DNA of 53,326 nucleotides from Sphingomonas sp. PAMC 26605 (GTDB taxonomy: Bacteria; Pseudomonadota; Alphaproteobacteria; Sphingomonadales; Sphingomonadaceae), in contig NZ_JH584241.1 in the NCBI RefSeq assembly GCF_000241485.1, positions 1,433,381 through 1,486,706 on the forward strand. The letters run 5' to 3'. The notes beneath the pieces are model-generated. The model saw only the letters and a program-made list of their open reading frames with translations. It made no database searches and was not told where the DNA came from. Position 1 is the first letter of the stretch, and every line of letters begins with the position of its first letter. Made by a program: the position numbers and the translations under genes. Below, piece after piece: positions 6,904 to 13,748 of this stretch.

Positions 6904-7746
6904 GTGTCGCACGTCGAGATCGCCCCATTCCACGGCTTCGGGCTCGGCCTGCGCATTCCGCATTTCGAGCATTTTCTGACCGAAGACGTCCCCGTGGATT
7001 TCATCGAGATCATCTCCGAGAACTTCATGGTCGCGGGCGGTCGCCCGCTCCATGTCCTTGACCAGGTGCGCGAACGCTGGCCGGTGGCGATGCACGGCGT
7101 GTCGATGTCGATCGGTTCGGCGGATGGCGTACGCACCGACTATCTCGATCGCCTCAAGGCGCTCGCCGACCGGGTCCAGCCCCTGTGGGTCTCGGACCAT
7201 CTCAGCTGGTCCCGCGTCGAGCACGTCAATTCGCACGATCTGCTCCCGCTGCCCTTCACCGAAGAGGCGCTCGACTCGGTATGCGCCAACATCGTTCACG
7301 TCCAGGACGTGCTCGAACGCCCGCTCGTCCTCGAGAACCCGTCGACCTATCTGACCTTTGCCGACGACCAGATGACCGAATGGGCGTTCCTGACGGAAAT
7401 GACGCGTCGCACGGGCTGCTACCTTCTGCTCGACGTGAACAACATCTATGTCAGCGGCACCAACAACGGCTTCGACCCCTATGCGTATCTCGCCGGTGTT
7501 CCAGCCGACCGCGTGCGGCAGATCCATCTGGCTGGGCATAGCCAGGGGCACCAGCGCCTGATCGACACGCATGACCAGCCGGTCTCGGACCCGGTCTGGG
7601 ATCTGTTCAGCCGAATCTATCCCCGTCTGGGGCCGGTCGCGGCGATGATCGAGCGCGACGACAACATCCCGCCGCTCGGCGACCTGTTGTCGGAGCTCGA
7701 TGTCGCGCGGCGGCTCGCCGCCGCGACGATGCGGGTCGCGGCATGA
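6904..7746 (+). CDS. bufB: second MNIO-family (DUF692) oxidative enzyme, BufB2
   Basis: This 280-residue protein starts at GTG 6904 with AGGAGG 6 bases upstream. It carries the complete DUF692 ligand set: MHGVSMS (His64), VSDHLSW (Asp98, His99), LENPSTYL (Glu144, Asn145), LLLDVNNIYVS (Asp177, Asn180), IHLAGH (His208, His212), DTHD (His223) and MIERDDNIPPL (Glu250). It is clearly diverged from bufB at 45-878, for example in the N-terminal IAPFHGFGLGLRIPHFEHF. It overlaps bufC2 by an ATGA. No precursor gene precedes it, so its peptide substrate must be encoded elsewhere or the enzyme acts on something else. Confidence 0.93.
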   Translation: MSHVEIAPFHGFGLGLRIPHFEHFLTEDVPVDFIEIISENFMVAGGRPLHVLDQVRERWPVAMHGVSMSIGSADGVRTDYLDRLKALADRVQPLWVSDHLSWSRVEHVNSHDLLPLPFTEEALDSVCANIVHVQDVLERPLVLENPSTYLTFADDQMTEWAFLTEMTRRTGCYLLLDVNNIYVSGTNNGFDPYAYLAGVPADRVRQIHLAGHSQGHQRLIDTHDQPVSDPVWDLFSRIYPRLGPVAAMIERDDNIPPLGDLLSELDVARRLAAATMRVAA

Positions 7747-8489
7747 GCCTCCTTGCGCTGCAGCGGGACTTTCTGGGCTTCCTGCGCAACGAGCCGAGCG
7801 ACATCCCGGTCGCCGTGAACGGTAACGGCGGCCCCGGTCTCGCAGTCTATCACAACGCCTATAGCGCGCAGCTGGTGGCTTGCCTGAAGGACAGTTACGA
7901 GCGGCTCTGGGCGTGGCTCGGCGACGATGCGTTCGAGGCCGCGGCGCGTCACCACATTGTCGGCAACGCGCCTTCGAGCTGGACGCTCGGCGATTACGGA
8001 ATCGGCTTCGCCCGAACGGTCGCGGCGCTCTATCCGGAAGATCCCGAGGTAGCGGAAATCGCCGCGCTCGACTGGGCGCTGCGGCGTGCGTTCGATGGCC
8101 CAGACGCGCCGCCGTTCGATCCGGCGCGCCTCGCCGAGGTTGATTGGGACGAGGCCGTCATCCATGTCGTGCCCACGCTCGAACTGCTCCCGGTGGCGAC
8201 CAATTGCGGTGCGATTTGGAACGCCATCGCGGCGGGCGATGACGTGCCGCCGGCCCAGATGCTGCCAGAGCCGGGCTGGGTGCGGGTCTGGAAGGTGGAG
8301 CTGCAGCCGCATTTCGCGACGATCGAGCGCACCGAGATGGATGCGATCCAGTTGGCCGCGTCCGGTCTGAGCTTCGCCGCGCTCTGCGATCGATTGGCCG
8401 ACACGGTCGGGGTCGAAGACGCGGTCGATGCCGCCGGGCGCTATTTGGGGGCGTGGTTGCAGGATGGCGTGATCGCCGACATTCGGTGA
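7743..8489 (+). CDS. bufC: second BufC-type (DUF2063) MNIO partner protein
   Basis: This 248-residue protein begins MSLLALQRDFLGFLRNEP and contains AVYHNAYSAQLVACLKDSYERLWAWLGDDAF, the DUF2063 helical domain with the conserved YxNAYxxQL-like stretch. The second half (WDEAVIHVVPTLELLPVATN) is the usual C-terminal domain of MNIO partners. The start overlaps the bufB2 stop. Compared with bufC at 871 the N-terminal domain is better conserved. The expected role is substrate-peptide recognition for bufB2. Confidence 0.87.
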   Translation: MSLLALQRDFLGFLRNEPSDIPVAVNGNGGPGLAVYHNAYSAQLVACLKDSYERLWAWLGDDAFEAAARHHIVGNAPSSWTLGDYGIGFARTVAALYPEDPEVAEIAALDWALRRAFDGPDAPPFDPARLAEVDWDEAVIHVVPTLELLPVATNCGAIWNAIAAGDDVPPAQMLPEPGWVRVWKVELQPHFATIERTEMDAIQLAASGLSFAALCDRLADTVGVEDAVDAAGRYLGAWLQDGVIADIR

Positions 8490-8533
8490 GATGCGGCGGT
8501 TGATCCGCCCCCGCCCCGACCGAGGAGACAGCC

Positions 8534-9235
8534 GTGATTCGCTTCTATTTCCACCCAACGCCCAATCCCGCGAAGGTCGCGCTGCTGCTCGAGGAAACGG
8601 GACTGGAGTATGAGCTCGTGCCGGTCGACACGAGCAAGGGGGAGCAGCACGTCCCTGCGTTCCGAGCCATCAATCCCAACGGCAAGGTGCCCGCGATCGT
8701 CGATACCGATGGCCCCGGCGGGCACGAGGTGCGCCTGTTCGATTCCAACGCCATCCTGCTTTACCTCGCCGAGAAGACCGGCCAGTTCCTCGGCGCCCCC
8801 CAGGATCGTCCCGAACTGCTTTCGTGGCTCTTCTACATCGCCTCGGGTCTGGGTCCGTTTTCCGGACAGGCCGTACACTTCCAGCGCGTCGCGCCCGATC
8901 TCGGCTACGCCGTGAACCGCTACCGGCGCGAGGCCGAACGCCATTACGAGGTGCTGGACGCGCACCTGGGCGGCCGCGGCTTCATCGTCGGCGACGACTA
9001 TACGATCGTCGACATGGCGGCCTGGGGCTGGATCGAACGGGCGCGATTCGTGCTCCCCGGATCGGACGATCCCCTCGCGCCCTATCCCAACATCAAGGCG
9101 TGGTTCGATCGCATCGACGAACGGCCGGCCGCCCAGCGCGCGCGCAGCGTGGGCGAACACCACGCCTTCAAGAAGGTAAACGACGAAGAGACCAAGCGGG
9201 CGCTCTTCCCTTCCAACTATCCCAGAGAAGCGTGA
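8534..9235 (+). CDS. glutathione S-transferase (Nu/YfcG-like)
   Basis: This 233-residue protein starts at GTG 8534 after a GAGGAGA Shine-Dalgarno. The N-terminal thioredoxin-like domain reads FHPTPNPAKVALLLEE, then NPNGKVPAIVD and the glutathione-binding LFDSNAILLYLAEK. The C-terminal all-helical domain includes FIVGDDYTIVDMAAWGWI. The TPNxxK start resembles disulfide-bond oxidoreductase GSTs (YfcG/YghU group), which reduce rather than conjugate. It lies 44 bases after bufC2 and is probably in the same operon, so it may handle thiol or disulfide chemistry tied to metal stress. The substrate is unknown. Confidence 0.9.
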   Translation: MIRFYFHPTPNPAKVALLLEETGLEYELVPVDTSKGEQHVPAFRAINPNGKVPAIVDTDGPGGHEVRLFDSNAILLYLAEKTGQFLGAPQDRPELLSWLFYIASGLGPFSGQAVHFQRVAPDLGYAVNRYRREAERHYEVLDAHLGGRGFIVGDDYTIVDMAAWGWIERARFVLPGSDDPLAPYPNIKAWFDRIDERPAAQRARSVGEHHAFKKVNDEETKRALFPSNYPREA

Positions 9236-9248
9236 GGATCCTGCACCC

Positions 9249-10055
9249 ATGAACATCGACGGCAAACGCGTCCTCATCACGGGCGGATCAAGCGGCATCG
9301 GGCTCGCCACCGCGCACGCCCTGGCCTTGCGCGGCGCGCGGCTGCTGGTCACGGGGCGAAGATCCGGCCTCGTCGATGCCGCTGTCGATGCGCTGCGCGC
9401 GACCGGTGCGGACGTCTACGGTGTGGCGGCCGATGTCGCGACCGAGGACGGTCGCGCGATGACCATGGCCGCTGCGACGCGGTATCTGGGCGGTCTCGAC
9501 ATCCTGATGAACAATGCAGGCGCGGTGCGAGCCGGTCGGCTCGAAGAAATCCAGGAGGACGAGATCCGCACGATGATCGAGGTCGATCTGGTCGCGCCGA
9601 TCATGCTCGCGCGCGCGGCGCTTCCGATGCTGAAAGCCGAGGGTGGCGGCATGATCGTGAACGTCAGTTCGTCCATCGCGCTGGTCGCGCTGCCGTTCTA
9701 CGCAACCTATGCCGCAGTGAAGGCGGGGCTGGCGAGCTTCGGTGAGTCGCTCCGGCGCGAACTCAATGGCGACGGCGTGCATGTCCTGACGGTCTATCCC
9801 AGCGGAACCGACACCCCGATGATGGCGACCAACACCGCCGGGGCCGATGTCGGCTTCTCGCTCGAATCGGCTGCAGCCGTCGCCGCGGCGATCCTCGACG
9901 GTATCGAGCGTGAGGCGATTGCCGTCGTGCGCGGGGGGCCGGACCGCCAGGCCATGATCGACCTCAATCGCGACGATCCACGCGCGGTCGATGCGCGGTT
10001 CCTCTCGATCAAGGCGGCGTTCGAACAGGGCGTAAGGCCGCACAAGGCGCTGTAG
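9249..10055 (+). CDS. short-chain dehydrogenase/reductase (classical SDR)
   Basis: This 268-residue oxidoreductase has the NAD(P)-binding motif TGGSSGIG at residues 11-18, NNAG at about 94-97, and the catalytic Ser (VSSSIA) followed by YAAVK. The basic residues in VTGRRSG after strand 2 suggest NADP preference. It starts 13 bases after the GST stop, so it probably ends the bufB2 operon. The sequence alone does not show the substrate. An oxidoreductase beside an MNIO pair could modify a product or clear reactive carbonyls, but that is inference. Confidence 0.9.
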   Translation: MNIDGKRVLITGGSSGIGLATAHALALRGARLLVTGRRSGLVDAAVDALRATGADVYGVAADVATEDGRAMTMAAATRYLGGLDILMNNAGAVRAGRLEEIQEDEIRTMIEVDLVAPIMLARAALPMLKAEGGGMIVNVSSSIALVALPFYATYAAVKAGLASFGESLRRELNGDGVHVLTVYPSGTDTPMMATNTAGADVGFSLESAAAVAAAILDGIEREAIAVVRGGPDRQAMIDLNRDDPRAVDARFLSIKAAFEQGVRPHKAL

Positions 10056-10109
10056 CGTCCTCGACCGTGCTGCGCGGTCCCTCGCGGCACCGCTGCAGCG
10101 GCGTGGGGC

Positions 10110-10778
10110 TCAGGCTTTCCAGCTGCCTGGAAACAGGCGCTTGAGCGCCTCGACCTTGGGCCGATCGTTGATCAGGATATAGGGATAGTCGGGATTTCGG
10201 GCCAGGAAATCCTGATGATAGGCTTCTGCTGCGAAAAATCCCTGCTGCCGTTCCAGCCGCGTCGCGATCGGACGAGGATAGACGTGCGCCGCGCCGAGCT
10301 GTGCGATGTAGGCGCGCGCCACCTTGGTTTGCGCTGGCGACAGCGGGAAGAGCGCGGTGCGGTATTGCGTCCCCTCATCCGGGCCCTGCCGGTTCACCTC
10401 GGTCGGATCGGCGACGACCGAGAAATAGACTCGTAGCAGGTCGGCATAGTTAACCTGCCGCGGGTCGAACACCACCTTGACCGATTCGGCATGGCCGGTC
10501 GTGCCCGTCGAGACCAACTCGTATCCGGCGGTCGCGCTGGCGCCTCCGGTGTAACCCGAGGTGGCGCTCACCACGCCTTTCACGTGGCGAAAGACCCCTT
10601 CGACTCCCCAGAAGCAGCCTCCCGCGAAGATCGCCGTTTCCCGGTTTGCCGTCGGAATTTCGCGTGTGACCGCCGCCGGAACCCTCTTCGCCGCGACCTC
10701 GGCGCGATCCTGGCTCGACGCGGCGGTGACGGCGGCGCCAGCGAACAGGACTGCGATCAGGGGGGGGGTGCGAAACAT
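10110..10778 (-). CDS. msrA: periplasmic peptide-methionine (S)-S-oxide reductase MsrA
   Basis: This 222-residue protein has an N-terminal hydrophobic export signal and the MsrA active site GGCFWGVE (Cys55), followed by SGYTGG, GHAESV and YHQDFL. MsrA repairs the S epimer of methionine sulfoxide. Cys55 is the only cysteine in the protein, so it has no internal resolving cysteine and would need an external thiol such as a thioredoxin-fold partner. Export suggests repair of envelope proteins. ATG 10778 has GGAGT upstream. It diverges from msrB, and each gene has its own SigF-type promoter. Confidence 0.95.
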   Translation of the reverse strand: MFRTPPLIAVLFAGAAVTAASSQDRAEVAAKRVPAAVTREIPTANRETAIFAGGCFWGVEGVFRHVKGVVSATSGYTGGASATAGYELVSTGTTGHAESVKVVFDPRQVNYADLLRVYFSVVADPTEVNRQGPDEGTQYRTALFPLSPAQTKVARAYIAQLGAAHVYPRPIATRLERQQGFFAAEAYHQDFLARNPDYPYILINDRPKVEALKRLFPGSWKA

Positions 10779-10814
10779 CGTTGGGACTCCGGAAAAAAAC
10801 GCTTCCGCCGATAT

Positions 10815-10840
10815 TACGCTTCCATCGGCGCGCGGGTTAC
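10815..10840 (-). promoter_or_regulatory. SigF-type ECF promoter (CGTA variant) for msrA
   Basis: On the minus strand GTAACC (10840-10835), 16 bases, then CGTA (10818-10815), 37 bases from the msrA ATG. It is 19 bases from the -35 box of the divergent msrB promoter. Confidence 0.75.
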
Positions 10841-10859
10841 ACTTTGCCGTGCGAGGCGT

Positions 10860-10885
10860 GTAACCGAAGTGCGGATCGGCTCGTA
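10860..10885 (+). promoter_or_regulatory. SigF-type ECF promoter (CGTA variant) for msrB
   Basis: GTAACC (10860-10865), 16 bases, then CGTA (10882-10885). The msrB ATG is only 10 bases beyond the -10 box, so the transcript would be leaderless or nearly so. Confidence 0.75.
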
Positions 10886-10894
10886 TTCGCGATC

Positions 10895-11404
10895 ATGAAA
10901 CAGGAATCCCATCCCACTCGACGAGGCCTTCTGGGTCTAGGTGCCACCGCTGCCATGGGCGTGCTCGCCCTGCGGCTATCGGGTGCCGGGCCCTCGGCTG
11001 CGGTCGCTGCGACGCCGGCACCTTTCCGCTTGAGCGATGCGGAATGGCGCAAACGCCTTTCGCCCCAAGCCTATGCGGTGCTCCGCCAGGCCTCGACCGA
11101 ATATCCGTTCACGAGCGCGCTCAACACCGAGCATCGCAGCGGTACATTCCGCTGCGCAGGATGCGCGCTGCCGCTGTTTGCGTCCGCGACGAAGTTCGAT
11201 AGCGGAACCGGTTGGCCGAGCTTCTACGACCATCTCCCGAATGCGATCGCAGAGCGCCTCGACGCCAGCCTCGGCGAGGACCGCACCGAGGTCCGCTGCG
11301 CGCGCTGCGCGGGCCATCTCGGTCATGTCTTCAACGACGGTCCCAAGCCTACGGGCCTGCGCTACTGCATGAACGGGGTCGCCATGAAATTCGCGGCGGC
11401 CTAG
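10895..11404 (+). CDS. msrB: exported peptide-methionine (R)-S-oxide reductase MsrB
   Basis: This 169-residue protein has a twin-arginine-like signal (PTRRGLLGLGATAAMGVLA). Two zinc Cys pairs are present, FRCAGC (Cys87, Cys90) and VRCARC (Cys135, Cys138), together with GTGWPSF and the catalytic Cys158 in RYCMNG. It reduces the R epimer of methionine sulfoxide and so complements the divergent exported MsrA. A zinc protein folded before export fits the Tat route. ATG 10895 has no Shine-Dalgarno and sits right after the promoter, which suggests leaderless translation. Longer upstream reading would run through the promoter. Confidence 0.95.
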   Translation: MKQESHPTRRGLLGLGATAAMGVLALRLSGAGPSAAVAATPAPFRLSDAEWRKRLSPQAYAVLRQASTEYPFTSALNTEHRSGTFRCAGCALPLFASATKFDSGTGWPSFYDHLPNAIAERLDASLGEDRTEVRCARCAGHLGHVFNDGPKPTGLRYCMNGVAMKFAAA

Positions 11405-11930
11405 TCGGCGTCGTGCCTCGGCCTCTGGCTGTGCCTTCGCATCGCCTAGCGGCCGGAGGCCCGCAGCCAGCCCGGCACGATCCGCCGATTGCGCTGCGCC
11501 AAGAGGCCGCGGCGGCGCCGTCGTCGGGAGCATCGGTCAGGCTCGGCGTCTCGGGCAAGAGGAATAGGGCCAGGCTGGCTTCATCGATCGGGCCCGTCAT
11601 GATGTCGCTTTCGGCGGCTGTTGGTGCTGAGGCCAAGGATCGACGACGCGCTGTCCCTGAGCGTCGGCCGTCGGTTTCGCCATTGCGGGCGAGCGGGAGT
11701 CGGGAAGAACAAGCGCCAAAGAGCGCCATTTTCGCGGCCCTGAATAAGATTGCCGTTCGTCGTCGGTATCGCGATGTTCGACGAAGAGAAGCCCCCATCG
11801 GATGTCTATCGCGCGGCCCGCGCCGACGCGGGATCCTCGGATGGATTGGAAGGCGCGCTTTCGGCAATCGCGGCGTAGTTCACCGTCGCCAAGCCAGCCG
11901 CTGACTTCAGGGAGCTCGGGTTTTCAGGCT
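11405..11930 (+). other. 526-base interval without a recognisable gene
   Basis: The region between msrB and the hydrolase gene shows no protein family I can identify on either strand, and open frames here have Arg/Pro/Ala-rich shadow-like composition. One short plus-strand frame at 11774-11878 would encode 34 residues starting MFDEEKPPSDVYRAARADAG and looks protein-like. It has no clear Shine-Dalgarno, and the upstream frame is closed by a TGA at 11741. Gene remnants or a small uncharacterised peptide are both possible. Confidence 0.4.
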
Positions 11931-12668
11931 TTACGCCCCCGTGAGAGTCGAGAGAAATGCCACGACGTGAGTCCAGTTGTCGGCAGCGCCCTTGGGATCG
12001 CGCGCGGCGATGAGGGTCGACGTACCGTGGACCCCGATGCGGGGTACGTACTGCGTCTTTGCGGACGAAGGCGATGCGGCAAGGATGGCGCGCGCCGCCT
12101 GTATCTCTTGGGCATCGGAGGATGACGTGAGGAAAATAGGGACGCGGATACGCGACGCTGCCAGCGCGACAGGCTTTCCGTCGCCCAGATATTCGCCTGG
12201 CGAGAAGGCAAGGACGGCGCTGACTTCGGGATGTTCCGCTGCGACTTCGAATACAAGGGCCGCAGAATAGCTACTTCCCCATAGGATCACCGGCAGCTTC
12301 TTGATCTTCGCCCAGTCGAGCGCGGCGATCAGATCCGCCTTGGCCTGGAGGTAGGTCGCCGGATGCTTAAGGCGCGCTGCCGTCTCATTGGGCCCGAACA
12401 GGGCGCCGCCCGAGCGTTGATCGATGGCAAGCGCGCTATAGCCGAGGCCGACCAGCCGCGGCGCGATCGTCGCATATTCAGCCTTGCTCGATCCGGCCTG
12501 ATGGAACAGCAGGATGATGCCCTTCGGGCGCGGCGCCTGATAATAGAGTCCGGCGATTCCAATGCCGTCGGAAGCGCGCAGCGCGACCGGCACGGGGTCG
12601 GGTTGCGCCGAAGCCGGTAACGGCGTCGCACCGGTAAGCGCCAGTCCCAATAGCCAGACAAATCTCAT
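11931..12668 (-). CDS. exported alpha/beta hydrolase (dienelactone hydrolase-like)
   Basis: This 245-residue protein has a signal peptide (MRFVWLLGLALTGATPLPASA) and an alpha/beta hydrolase core: GIILLFHQAGSSKAEY near the oxyanion region and LWGSSYSAAL as the nucleophile elbow with Ser. A late His is available in IGVHGTST. The conserved domain begins after the signal, so ATG 12668 is chosen over the longer open frame to 12860. It lies 74 bases after the DUF1223 gene on the same strand and probably shares its SigF-type promoter. The substrate is unknown. Confidence 0.82.
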   Translation of the reverse strand: MRFVWLLGLALTGATPLPASAQPDPVPVALRASDGIGIAGLYYQAPRPKGIILLFHQAGSSKAEYATIAPRLVGLGYSALAIDQRSGGALFGPNETAARLKHPATYLQAKADLIAALDWAKIKKLPVILWGSSYSAALVFEVAAEHPEVSAVLAFSPGEYLGDGKPVALAASRIRVPIFLTSSSDAQEIQAARAILAASPSSAKTQYVPRIGVHGTSTLIAARDPKGAADNWTHVVAFLSTLTGA

Positions 12669-12742
12669 CGCCTTCTCGCTCCTTATTCTGCGCGTGATGA
12701 GTGTTTTCGACCCTTGCGTCACGTGCGGCGATGTCGATGGCG

Positions 12743-13459
12743 TCAGATTTTTGCCGAGGACAGGATCGGTCCGCCGGCCCCGGACTGGATCAGCACGGCG
12801 GTCTTCAGCCCCGCCGTCTTCGTCTGTGGCAGGACGATGGCTTGTGCCTTTCCGTCCCAATGGCCGATCCGCGACAGCTCGCGGACGATGTCGCGGTGCG
12901 CAAGGGTGCGGCCACCGTTTTCGCCCGCGCGTATCGCGACCTGTACGGTTCGGGGGTCATAGCGCACCAGCCAGATGTCCGCGCCGCCGGACGGCGCTCT
13001 TCCGGCGCCGACGGTGAGTCTCGATGCGCTCGTCGAAAGGGCGGGGCCACCCGACGGTCCGCCTTGAGCGATCAATTGCGCCACCCGCGCCGGATTGGCG
13101 CCGAGCACGGTCGTGCGACCATTGATCCAATATTGCGGCGTCGCCACGCCAGCGCCGTTGTTGCGGGCGGAATAGTCGCGTTGCCGCTGCGTGAACTGTG
13201 GCGAAGCGAAACTGTCTTTCCAGTCGGCGGAGTCCCAATAGGTGACGCCAAAGGAGAGTGCGAGGACGTCGTTGCGGTCGGCGAGGCGGTTGATATTATC
13301 CTGGGCGGGAGGACAATCCGAGCAACCCTGGCTCTGGAACAACTCGACTACGACCGGCTGTCCCTTGGGACTCGCTTGTGACGGCGCGGGCGTCGCCCAG
13401 ACGATTGCCCCCGCTGTGGCCAGAAAGGTTGCTCCAAGGATCGCGGCGAGGGTTTTCAT
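12743..13459 (-). CDS. DUF1223 exported thioredoxin-like protein
   Basis: This 238-residue protein has a signal peptide and then VVVELFQSQGCSDCPPAQ, the DUF1223 signature with a CxxC pair at Cys46 and Cys49. DUF1223 proteins have a thioredoxin-like fold and no defined reaction; many are predicted periplasmic. ATG 13459 follows a SigF-type promoter by 27 bases. With the WCPTC protein, MsrA and MsrB it makes a set of envelope thiol proteins under one control motif. Confidence 0.9.
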   Translation of the reverse strand: MKTLAAILGATFLATAGAIVWATPAPSQASPKGQPVVVELFQSQGCSDCPPAQDNINRLADRNDVLALSFGVTYWDSADWKDSFASPQFTQRQRDYSARNNGAGVATPQYWINGRTTVLGANPARVAQLIAQGGPSGGPALSTSASRLTVGAGRAPSGGADIWLVRYDPRTVQVAIRAGENGGRTLAHRDIVRELSRIGHWDGKAQAIVLPQTKTAGLKTAVLIQSGAGGPILSSAKI

Positions 13460-13486
13460 GAGATGGCTCCTGATCGTCCTACGCTA

Positions 13487-13512
13487 TACGATGCCAATCA
13501 GGCCTCGGTTAC
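13487..13512 (-). promoter_or_regulatory. SigF-type ECF promoter (CGTA variant) for the DUF1223/hydrolase pair
   Basis: On the minus strand GTAACC (13512-13507), 16 bases, then CGTA (13490-13487), 27 bases before the DUF1223 ATG. The rest of the 13460-13748 interval shows no gene. Confidence 0.75.
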
Positions 13513-13748
13513 AGCGTGCCTCGATCGGCGTTCGGATTGCATCGTGTTTGGGGGGGCAGGCTTTGGCCGCACAAGGGCAGATCGAATGGGTGGAAAGGCG
13601 CAGGATCAAGCCCTTCAGCCAGACCCGAGCCCCAAAGCCGGCCTCATGCCGAGTCCTTGACCGATATCCGGATGGGCGGGCATTTGTCCGCTATCAATGC
13701 GCCGCTGAATGGTGATGATGCGCGCGCGATCAGAAGTGTGGAGCATTG

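Noticed and set aside
6848..6979. A 43-codon frame from GTG 6848 overlapping the start of bufB2, considered as a hidden precursor
   Set aside because: It has no Shine-Dalgarno or signal peptide, and most of its length is out-of-frame bufB2 sequence; the two Cys are incidental.
10551..10577. GTAACC inside msrA on the plus strand
   Set aside because: Followed by ACGC at the -10 position, with no gene start nearby.
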